From: Solen grandis
Lineage: Eukaryota; Mollusca; Bivalvia; Adapedonta; Solenidae
Length of the DNA stretch: 64,000 nucleotides
NCBI GenBank assembly: GCA_021229015.1
Contig: CM037787.1
Coordinates: 40,852,629-40,916,628, forward strand
Reading direction: 5' to 3'
The number at the start of each line of letters is the position of its first letter. Position 1 is the first letter of the stretch. Of this stretch, positions 23,944 to 35,800 are shown in pieces. Made by a program: the position numbers and the translations under genes. Under the pieces are notes generated by a model. The model was given only the letters and a program-made list of their open reading frames with translations, was not told where the DNA came from and searched no databases.

Positions 23944-24969
23944 TATCAATGGAACTGTTCAAACAGTTGTAGTTTACTTAGAAAGATGTCATATTTTAGA
24001 GCCAAAATGATGTTTCAGTAGTTAACAATAGTTAACTTTTCTGATATAATTCATAAAATTGTGAGAGTATGAAGAGTAAAAACAATTTCCAGTGAGGGTT
24101 TAAGGTAAGGTCATATGAGAGAATATTTTCCAACCACTATTTTCTGTAACATTTATGGATTTTTATATCAAATTAGTGAAAAACTGAACATTTTTATTCC
24201 AAAATTTTAACATACTGTGTTTTATTTCACAGGAGATGGAAGTTTTATAGTCGTTTACTAATGGTAGACACAAAACACCCTCTAACTGAATTTCATCATT
24301 TTTATTTCTTTGTGTTTCAAATTTTCAGCCACAGCGGATAATCAGACATACAAAATTCAGCAGGAAGGAAGATAATGTATCAAGACTGAATTGATAACAC
24401 TCACATCTGTATATCTTCCTTATTTGTCTTACAGAATACAGCAAAATAAGTGAATGTAGTTTTTCTGTAATTATGATCATTATGAGTCAACTGAAACTAT
24501 CAGAAAAATATCCAGTATCTGCCATATAGATATTTATCCTTAAAATATGGCTGTATTAGCTTACAATGATGTCCATGTTTATAAAAAAAAATTCTCCAAT
24601 AAAGCCCTTCCCACACCAATAAGATTCAGTCCACTACCTGTAATGACCGATAGAGAATAAATTTATACCCAAATTCTGGTAGCTCTATCCCTGACCTCAA
24701 CAGACATGTCTTGATGCCATGGCAACAGGAATCAGACCCAGCTTAGACAGCTTTTTCCAAGAACTATCACATCAAGATCTCTGTTTGCGCATGCAAATTT
24801 TGTTGTTTAGATTTTACACAGTCTGCAAGCTTAAGAAATATCTATTGTTTCATAAAAAATAAAAATACTATTTACCAGTATTTAGTAGATTTATTTTCAT
24901 CAAGTCATAAATTTGTTTAAGAATATTCATGAGGTAAGAGGTTATTTATAAGAACACATAAATGAACCA

Positions 24970-25233
24970 AGTAATCCTGCAATAGAGAGGTCATGGATTT
25001 GGTCGCACTGGATGCAACATACCACAGTCTTACAAAATGGTACTTGTTTCACTACCTTGCTTGGTGCCCAACATGTAAGGATAGTTCCATCTATCAAGAT
25101 AAATGTTGTGTCCGGGTGCTAAATCATGTCATTTTCCGACAGCGTTATTACACAGCAAGGCAGCGCTGTCTCATAGAGGAGTCCCCAGATGATTAGCACA
25201 CTGTTGGTTGGACATTAAACCCAAGCAAACAAG
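24970..25233 (+). mobile_element. SINE S1, diverged
   Basis: Head with GGATTTGGTCGCACTGG, body 'AAAATGGTACTTGTTTCACT' and tail GGACATTAAACCCAAGCAAA. Confidence 0.7.
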
Positions 25234-25329
25234 CAATAAACAAATAGTGAAAGATAAACCTCTTTCATTGGGTGTTAAAATAGACAGGATGGTAGTTCCT
25301 TTTACTCAGGGGTTGACCTAAACAAAATT

Positions 25330-25712
25330 TTGTTTATTGGTATAGCTCCCTTGCTTTGGCACTCAGCATACAGGGGTTTGGCTTGATGTCAGGATAATGT
25401 TACTGGGTGTGGTATCATGCCTCATTTCAATGGCATGATATTGCAGTGTAGCAGCACTATATCTGACTCAAGTAACATACCAAAAGTCATAAAAAATGGT
25501 ATTGGTATAGCTCCCTTGCTTTGTGCTCAACATATAAGGGAAGTTCAAGGATTGGTTGGCCAGGTGTCTGGATAATGGGACTGGATGTGGTATCATGCCA
25601 CATGTCTACAGCATGATACTGCAGTGTGGCAGCACTATATCTGTCTCAAGGAGACATCGTCCCCAAATGACTGAATTACAGTTGGTGGGATGTTAAACCC
25701 AACAAATAAGCA
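25330..25712 (+). mobile_element. Two SINE S1 bodies in tandem
   Basis: A head-less body (GGTATAGCTCCCTTGC ... GCAGCACTATATCTGACTCA) runs directly into a second body starting ACATACCAAAAGTCATAAAA, which has the full tail (GGGATGTTAAACCCAACAAA). Only the second has a 3' tail, so the arrangement looks like a dimer or a nested insertion. Confidence 0.7.
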
Positions 25713-26199
25713 AACTTTTGTTTAAAGACTGTTCTGTTGAAACAATTATTTCAGTTAATACCATGCAAAATGAATCTTATTCTATTAATGGATTAAATTG
25801 TCTTGAGCTACTTTCACTTATTTAGTTGTATCAAATACTTTTCACTCATTTTTATTCTCCAAACAGTTCATTATTGCATATTTTACTCTAACATCTTAGT
25901 TTATTCATATACATTCTTACTGACATCATATTTTAAAGTGGTGTTTATCTGTCAATGTTGTAATCAATTGTTCCAGATGTGTTTTGTAACTATGCTTATA
26001 TCATTATGCTTCATTTGATAGATCCTGTTTAGTATTTTACCTTTTTTTCTCTTTTTATTATGTTTTTGATGGATCTGTACTTTCTCTTTCAGCTTTACTT
26101 CTACTGAACACATTAGAGTCATTGCTTACTTGTAATCAACATTGATGTATACAATTTTATTTGAGTTGAAATATGGGATGAAAATCATTTGTGCCTTGA

Positions 26200-26790
26200 T
26201 GTTATCATTTCTCCATGTGATGTGTATGTTACCATTCCGTGTGATGATAGCTATGGCATTCCTTGTGATGGTAATGTCTGTCCATGTGATTTTAAATATT
26301 TCCATTTCAGGTAATGGTAACACAATTGATGAGATTTATATTACCCAGTTCCTTGTGATTTAAATGGTCCCTTTTCCCTTTTCATGTCATGATGCCATGT
26401 TACTGATTAAATTCAATGGGATAATAATTATGCCTTCCATGTTATATGTATCTTATCATAGATAACAATCCATGTGTTATGGGTGTATTTTTATGTGATG
26501 GTAGTGACTCCATTCCACAAAGTGTCATCTATTTGAGTTCCATTGATGTCAGTCCATGCAATATGAATGTCTATTTTATGTTCCTGTGTAATTGATGTCA
26601 TTCCATGTGATATTAATGTTGCTATTCCATGTGATATTATTGATGCCATTCCATGTTATACTGATGATGTCATTCTATTTGTCCATATGATATTAATGTT
26701 GTTATTCCATTTCATATTAATAAAGCCATTTTATGTGTTATTTATGATGTCATTCAATTGATACTTATAATGCCATTCCATGTGATTCAG
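26200..26790 (+). repeat. Degenerate tandem repeat (CCATGTGATATTAATGTTG type)
   Basis: Units of roughly 24-28 bp, all variants of 'TTCCATGTGATATTAATG', run up to the acceptor of the first WDR93-like exon. The ORFs 26142-26363 and 26567-26761 arise from the repeat. Confidence 0.7.
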
Positions 26791-26856
26791 TCACGGCCAG
26801 CAAGTGGCAAGTCTCAGCCGGAGCCTGAGGGGTTTGTGTTAAACCTCGAGGTCAAA
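26791..26856 (+). CDS. WDR93: WDR93-like exon (first recognisable), 22 codons
   Basis: The exon follows a TGATTCAG acceptor and ends at a perfect GTAAGT donor (26857). Only one frame is open: the other two meet stops, and the open one enters and leaves in phase 0. It encodes a Ser/Pro/Glu-rich linker (PASGKSQPEPEG) followed by FVLNLEVK. GC content is far above the flanking DNA, which is why the exon stands out. In WDR93 such a low-complexity linker lies between the N-terminal part and the KVKPP segment, which comes next here. The 5' neighbour is a degenerate tandem repeat whose last unit contributes the acceptor. The next exon found is more than 15 kb away; a skipped small exon between them cannot be excluded, but phases match without one. 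Confidence 0.7.
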
Positions 26857-29800
26857 GTAAGTCCTCCATGTTCACACTAACCAACTGCTCCTCCTATCAC
26901 TGACCCTAACAAGGCCGTCTGTGACTGACCACTGGCCCCTGTATCCCAGGACTTGTAACTAATCATCCCTGACCTGAGTTGTACCAATGCTGTCTACTCA
27001 CTGCATGCCACATTTCATCACAGTTGGTTATGATCTTGTTTTGATAATGATGCCATGTGAAACTCACAAAGTACATGTAATATGATATGGAATAAGCATG
27101 GTTTAAGAGTCTGTGGTGTTAAGGTACTCTCTGATGCTTTCTTGGCAAGACATTTTGTTTTTTACCCTGGTCTTTTTTTTGCTGCCCAGAATTTTATGAT
27201 GAGCCATACTGTAATAATCTTAAGATATATGATCGTGACTTTGCACATTGTATGACACCCTTCTGGTGTTGTTTTTGCAAGTTGCTTCACCATTCCTCTC
27301 AGTGCTTGTCTTATTGTGGTGGAGACCTCTGACAATGATATGACCATTTCATCCATTGGTTGCTGCAGATTTGCAAAACAATCTAGTGTATCTCACTTGT
27401 TTGTATAAATATTAAAATAATTGTTCACCAGCAATGTTCTGCATCTCCACATCACTTTTTCTCTCTTTTTTTTTGTCACAGTGTATTGGAGACATATATG
27501 ACTGTAGATACAAAGTTTGTTAGTTTGAGCATTGTTGGGAGTCAAAAATATTTCCGAATTCTTAGGCACAAAGTTTTAGTCCAATCCAGAAGCCATCAAG
27601 AAGAATTTTGCAAGCTATTTAATAGCATTGACTAACAATAGCTTTAATTTTTCAATAAACTACAAATAAGCTTGTCATTCTTGTTGTACAACTTTGCTGT
27701 TACAGATATTGCCTTTGGTTAAACTGGCCATGATCTGTTGATGGGGATAATATGATATGTTGTTACATAGCTTTATCTTCATCTTTATCTTAACATACAC
27801 ACTTTATGGGTATTTTATTATTTGTCCATAACAACCATAAATCATAAAAGTTGCCCCTAGTAATCATGTTGATCAGTAGGTAATGAATAGAAGTATCAGT
27901 ATACTGGACATACAGATCAATATGATAGGTAATGAATAGAAGTATCAGTATACTGGACATATAGATCAATATGGTAGGTAATGAATAGAAGTATCAGTAT
28001 ACTGGACATATAGATCAATATGATAGGTAATGAATAGAAGTATCAGTATACTGGACATATAGATCAATATGGTAGGTAATGAATAGAAGTATCAGTATAC
28101 TGGACATAAGATCAATATGTAGGTAATAAATAGAAGTATCAGTATACTGGACATATAGATCAATATGATAGGTAATGAATAGAAGTATCAGTATACTGGA
28201 CATAAGATCAATATATTATAGGTAATGAATAGAAGTATCAGTATACTGGACATATAGATCAATATGATAGGTAATGAATAGAAGTATCAGTATACTGGAC
28301 ATATAGATCAATATGGTAGGTAATGAATAGAACTATCAGTATACTGGACATGTGGACCAATAGGTTATGAATAGAAGTATCAGTATACTGGACATATAGA
28401 TCAATATGGAATGTAATGAATAGAAGTATCAGTATACTGGACATATAGATCAATATGGTAGGTAATGAATAGAACTATCAGTATACTGGACATATAGATC
28501 AATATGATAGGTAATGAATAGAATTATCAGTACACTTGACATTGGACCAATAGGTAATGAATAGAAGTATCAGTATACTGGACATATAGATCAATTTGAT
28601 AGGTAATGAATATAACTATCAGTATACTGGACATATAGATCAATATGTAGGTAATGAATAGAAGTATTAGTATACTGGACATATAGATCAATATGATAGG
28701 TAATGAATAGAATTATCAGTACACTTGACATGTGGACCAATAGGTTATGAATAGAAGTATCAGTATACTGGACATATAGATCAATATGATAGGTAATGAA
28801 TAGAAGTATTAGTATACTGGACATATAGATCAATATGATAGGTAATGAATAGAATTATCAGTACACTTGACATGTGGACCAATACGTAATGAATAGAAGT
28901 ATCAGTATAGTACACTTGACATGTGGACCAATAGGTAATGAATAGAAGTATCAGTATACTGGACATATAGATCAATATGGTAGATAATGAATAGAATTAT
29001 CAGTACACTTGACATGTGGACCAATAGGTTATGAATAGAAGTATCAGTAGACTGGACACTTTCCATTGTTATTTGACTAAGTAGAAAGGAGAAGTGTGTC
29101 ATTTGTTTTATGGAGACTTTTATACAGTAAATGTGCAGCCTCCACCCAGGTGGCTTATACAGGGAAAATAAAATAAGTACTTGTTACCTCATAAGGAAGT
29201 GCATTTCACCTTTCTGACAAAGCTATACATGTACATATTTATACTAGCTTTTCTGGTACATAACTCTTTGGAAACTAATAACAAAATAAATCATGTCAAA
29301 GGGAACTTTGTAGAATTTAACCGCAGATTAAATGATAATGTTTTCTATGTGCATTTATGTTTCTAAATTTGATTTCTTATTGTAAACTCAGAACATGGTT
29401 GTTGTTGTCCAGCTTAAGAAATCACAAGCCTGAATGTTTGTTTTTTAAGAACTTGTTTCACAACTAATGTAAAATAGAAATAAATTAATTGAAACAGATA
29501 TAAAAAGGACAGGCAAATGAAAGCAAAGCAAATTGTTAATGATTCCAATAACATTTCAACTGTAAATAACTAAATCTGTCATCCAGCTGCATTCGTGCTT
29601 GAACTCGATCAATGTGGATTATTTCAAATGAAATATTTCGTGAAATTACCCCCATTAAAGACATTAGAAAGAATGACATGGAGCTTCCTTTGAGAGAAAT
29701 ATTGTTTGAAACATATTTAAAATGCTGGTCCAGATTTATTTCAATTTGTTTTTGCTTTGAAAGGGTTATTAGCTTCCTGGTGTGGAACAAATTACAATTA

Positions 29801-32800
29801 AAAGGTTTACTACATGAATTAAAAGTGCATGACTGTGTTGATTCCTAATAATTTACAAAAAATTTAAGACCTCTGGGACTTAAGTACAACTGAACAAAGG
29901 GAAAAACATACAAAGAAGATTAAATATCAAAACAAACAAAAAATCCTTTTACAAGATTAAGGATTATAATAAAAAATGTCCATAACGAATATTGGTCTCA
30001 GAAATTTGTTCTGCATTGATTTTTTCCTGGTCAATGAGGGGTAAATTATTTGAAATTAGCCATTGGGGAAAACAAAATGTACAAATTATGAGAGTACAGG
30101 TGGTTCAATTGCATCAAAACCATTTCACAGATGCATGCCCAAAGTCTTGCAGTGTTTTCTATACTGAAGCCTGGCATTTCAAACCAGATTATTTCGTTGT
30201 GCATCTTTAATGTGTACAATAGCTTGATTGTATTCCAAGATTATAATTATGTTCTTTTTCTTTTCATGGACATCCCAGACGTAGAACTTGGTCCTAATCC
30301 AACTTTTGATGTTATAACTATATTAATATACTTCTATTGTTTGCATGCTCACAGAGACAAAAAATTAATATGCTACAAGATGAAAAGAATATGACTTTGA
30401 TAAACTTGTCAATCTGAATTCTGATCTGATCTTGAGTCAGAAAGCACATCTTTGAAAGGTATCAAGATGGATTGATTATTAGAAACTACTGTTGAAAAAA
30501 TGTGACAAAACTGAACAAATTATTCAATAATAAATGGAATGTAAGGCGATTGTCTATCAACCAGACATAGCCTATTATCATCTATCATGAGCTAATTAAT
30601 GACCTCATCATCAAACAGACTGGGTGATTAAGACAAATGATTAAATACTTTTATTTGTGACTTGCCAATAGTTTTCTTATGTAATTAAATACTTGACTTA
30701 TTGGGCTGTACAACATCCAATGAAAAATGATATGCAGGTGTCCTTAGCATTTGTCTGCATGAAACCATCACTGATATTAATACTTTGTCTTGAACTCTAT
30801 TGAAGAAAAACAGACATTTCTTACCCATCAATTTTCAGTAAGTTAGCACTAACACATTATAGAGCTTCAAGTACATCAGCTTTTCTCATTACAAAACAAT
30901 TTCTATAGTGATTTAATAAATTGGTTTTCAATTATTCTGAACGGACTGAACTCATTTTTTCAAGACAGCCCACCAGGCTATCTGAATCTTTCATCGTTAA
31001 TTACATTTAACATTTTCATGATGGAAAGATGTGTCCAAATAAGACTTCTAGGCATATGGCTCTTGCTGACAGCATGTGTACATGTAGTTTCCAAACAATT
31101 TGGCTTTTTATGGCTTACATGAACCAATTAGACATTAACAAATTGTCTCTTAAATTCTATGTTGGTTTAAAAGGTATCTTGTGTCATTATGTTACATCTA
31201 CTTAGTGTAAAATATTCATTAAATGATAAATTGGGGGTTTAAAAAGTTTTTTCCCTTAATGAAAAATCATTTGCTTCAGATAGGCAGTAAATCTGCTTTA
31301 CCATTTTTAATTTCTGATATAAATATCTGTATCAGTAGACATTTGTTCCCTTAATCTGGTAAATATGTTAATATTCCTTAAAATATAAGACTTAAATGTA
31401 AACTTTTACCAAAGATGTGAAATATTTTAATTCTGCTCATGTTTTCTAGGTGGTACAGTATATATAGCTCATGCTTGTTCATTCTTATAGGTTAAAGGAA
31501 CATGACCAGTCATGTATTCTGCATGTATTCTGGCAAACCCATAAATGCCAATTCATACAATGTTTTAGATATAAACATGACCTGAATGTCTATATTAAAC
31601 CTAAAACATCTGATAAAGCATCTGTTGTCTCCTGATTTTCACCTGCACCCAACCTGATTATCACTGCTAAACTTTGGCATAAAATGCAAAATCGCCAATA
31701 TACACCCCTGAGAAACATTCTGGCTGAAAGTCCTCTATAATCCTGTTTTTCCTGGCTGACAAACAACTTTTTTGTTCTCCAGTGCTGATGCTGGTTTCTA
31801 GATTTCTCTCTTGTTTCCACAGTAGACAGATCAGATGATACAATTAGGGAAATTATTTCCTGTGTTCATGCTATTGAAAAAGGAATGGGCATTTGGTTTC
31901 ATTCTGAGGATCTTACACCACTTGATTAGAGGCTCTGCTTGTTTCGTTATTTTAGCATTGGGAGTGTTTGATTGACTGCTCAAGGCATTGGCAGGAACTT
32001 TAGAACACAATTCTGATTGTTCGGAACACAAATAACAGCTCTGTTATAATCAGAGGGGTGGACATTCTGTCATGAATGGCACTTTTATTTCACGGCTAAT
32101 TATGAAGCTGTTTGGAAATTTTTGGAATAATTTTGTTTGATGACAATGGTTAAAAAATGTTGATTTTTTCCTGGAGGAAATTTTCGTCACCTGAGTTGTT
32201 TTTAATGTGAATAAAAAAGGAGATGCAAATTTCTCTCTGCTTTTTTTTGGCTTCCTCATATGACAATTTCTCTGCGTAGTTTGTCAATGAGGCAATACAA
32301 AGTGCTTTAGATAAAAAGTATTTTATTGGGCATTTTTGTTGGGATAGGTTGTTGTTGTTGTATTGGGGTTTACTGTAGCTGCGAAAGTATTTCAATCATA
32401 TAGCAACGTCCAGCTAATTACAGGTGGAGGAAGACCCCGAGTACACAGAGGTACCCGGGTAGAACCACTGACCTACTGCAAGCCAGCTGGAAGGCTTCCT
32501 CACATGAAAAATCTGAAGTCCCTACCGGGATTCGAACCCACAGCGGTGAGGGGCTGAGAGGTTTGTAGTCCACGACTGTAACTGCTCGGCCACAGTGGCC
32601 CCCATTGGGATAGGTATAACTGGTATAAACAATCCAACAGTTGACATTGACAAAATGATCCATTTCTTCTTAAGTTCATTTACATAATTGTAGATTAGAA
32701 GCGCATTAGAAACTAACTGTTATTAATGTTGAAAATGATATATACCAGCTGTTCAGGTGGCTGAGTTGTTAAAGCATCCACTTTGGGAAAAGTAAACTTT

Positions 32801-35800
32801 AGGTTCGATCAATCTCTGGCCATGACATACCAAAATAACTGAATTGGTATTGGTATAACACTCTTCTATGTACTCAAATTTCAGAGGTCTGGGTCTGGTG
32901 TCATACAATTTTCCTTTGGCATGATGCAGTTTTGAGGTTGCATGCTATTTTTTTCATATGGACAAAGTCTTCAAAAGACTGAAATACTGTTGGTTGGACT
33001 TCAAAGTAGATATATCATATTTTCATTAATTTTCTTTACATCTATTTACTTTATTTTACTTGTTAGTATAAAAAAAAATCTTGACAAAGTGAAAAATTAT
33101 ATCTATCTTACACTTTTAATTGCCACACAGCTACCAAGTTATACTCACCAGTCATTTATCTGGCACTACAAATAATATTGTCATTTTATTGATGTATTAC
33201 TTATATTAATGTCATAAATAAACAATGCCACAACTGGCATTAAACATACAATATCACTGCTGCAAGTCAGCTGCTTTCATGACAGAAACACTGTACAGAT
33301 AAATAAATTATATGAAGTGAATACAGTGGTCATGCGATTCCTCAAGGTCGGACGGGATCTGCCAAAAAACTCGAAGAATCGCTATTCGAGGAATCATTTA
33401 TATGTCAATCTTCAATACATTTACATGTGTTGATACCTTAACTTTAATAGTACTTTTAAATTTAAATATGTTTAACAATTACAAAAATAACATGATCATA
33501 GCTTTCATTGTGATAATTAAGTCAGAAATAAGTTCTTTTTTAACGATAATTTGACTGAAACCCTTTGTTTTAGTTTGTGTATATGAAGGCGTTGCATATA
33601 TTTTACATTCTTGTAATAAACACTAAACCTCATCCCATGGTTTTCCAAATTAATTATTACAGAGAAAAAGAACAACACACAAACAAACAAAATCAAAATG
33701 ACAAATGATTTATCTAATCATGCAGAACAGTGACAGTTTGTTACATGACCAGTAGGTGCGAAAATACGTTTTACATGGCCATGTTGATATAACGATCACC
33801 AATGTAGACGATGTGTGAAAACAAATACAAAACAATCTCGACCAAGGTGTTAATTACAGAGACAAGTAGTCATAGGGTCAAATTATAGTTGTCAAGGAGA
33901 TACAGGTAGGTTTTGATAAAGTCTTGAACTTGATATTTACTTCGAGGAATTGCATAGAAATTATATAAGATATACTATCTTGGGACCAGGACTGAGCTGA
34001 GGAATCCAAAATCGCATGTTTGAAGAATCGCCCATAAATTTATATAGAATAAGAAGGACTAAATCAAGGGACCGGGCTTGTAGCTCGGGTAATCGCCGGT
34101 ATTCAATGAATCGCCACATTGAGGAATCGCGTGTACCACTGTAGTTAGAATTTATTTCTTCATGCTTTTACCTGAAATATATGTTACTTCCTGTTGCTGT
34201 TTTTTTTTTATTTAAATTGATATGAAATGCTCAGAATCTATTGATTAATTTCTTTGTATTTTTTTTTTTTTATCTCCTTTAAAGGTCCCAAGCAACAAAA
34301 AGGTCCACAAAAACATCACTGAATATAATGTGTTTTTTTCATGTAATCAATCCAATATATGGGCAAAATCTGTCTTAATTTGGAAAAAAAAACAACAACA
34401 AAAACTTGTTGGTAAAAAATATGTAGCTGTCGAGGTTGCAGCTTTTTACCTTTAAATAACATTGTACAATAATGTTGGTAGCATTGGATGGTCATTCAAA
34501 ATACCTAGCAAGCATAATATAGCTATATATCAATTTACTCATATATGATTTTTATAGATAATAAGTAAAACTTTGTTTCTGCACACCTGTATTGGTCAGA
34601 CACAAATCAGGAACATTTAATATAGAAGAAGAAATAGAAACAGGGATGATCATTTATGCTATTCTTGTATTTTAAGCTTGACACTATCACATAAAATATT
34701 GAAATTTGGATACCTTTATCTTCAGAGATAGGTTTTGCCCATGTATATCAAAACTACTGAAACTTTGTACTCTTGTTAGATCAATACTAACCCACCCTTG
34801 ACCTTTCACTGTGCTTTAACAGAGTAATAATGGTCTGTCAAAAACCAGGCATCAGTAATTTTATCTTGTGCACATGTTATTTTTGTCTCAAAGTTTATGT
34901 GTGATGATTCCATTTTAGAAGTGTCATTTGTAATCTGTCAGACACAAGATAAAGTGCTCATAATTTGATAGGTTACTCTTGTACCATAAATTGGCCTGAT
35001 CAGTTGGCCACGTATGTGTGTACTTTTATATGGATAAAAAGACTTTTCCTCAATGTGCTTTTCTATGTTTTTTGTTATTGATTTTGAATCTATACTTTTA
35101 CTACATCACTGACATGAGAACAAATTCCTATGAAAATCCTACTCAGTAATGTTGGTTCTACTTGAGTGCCCTCTGTGTCTGAAATAATGTAAAGCATATT
35201 ATAGTTGCAGTGTCAAATGCTTGTGTATTGTTTTAGGTGTTTTGATTTGAAGATGTCATAAATTGGTGGAAACTTACAAGACAGCCAAAATGAAGCTTTC
35301 TGTCATTTACAAGTCTTACTCTTTCTAAATGTAGAGATATAGTAGCCATGTTATATGGGACTGCATTATACATGACAATTCATAGAACATGTAGTAATTA
35401 CTTGACTGTACAGTGTTGACCTTGCTGTACAGACTGAGCAGTGTTGACCTTGATGTACTGTCTGTACAGTGTTGACCTTGCTGTACAGACTGAGCAGTGT
35501 TGACCTTGATGTACTGTCTGTACAGTGTTGACCTTGCTGTACTGTCTGTACAGTGTTGACCTTGCTGTACTGTCTGTACAATGCTGACCTTGCTGTACAG
35601 ACTGAGCAGTGTTGACCTTGATGTACTGTCTGTACAGTGTTGACCTTGCTGTACTGTCTGTACAATGCTGACCTTGCTGTACAGCTGAGCAGTGTTGACC
35701 TTGATGTACTGTCTGTACAGTGTTGACCTTGCTGTACCGGCTGTACAGTGTTGACCTTGATGTACTGTCTGTACAGTGTTGACCTTGCTGTACTGTCTGT

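Noticed and set aside
27876..29060. Possible CRISPR-like array
   Set aside because: Units are continuous and nearly identical over their whole length, with no unique spacers; host is eukaryotic.
27876..29102. Several minus-strand ORFs with DLYVQYTDTSIHYL repeats
   Set aside because: Frames of the 49-bp minisatellite.
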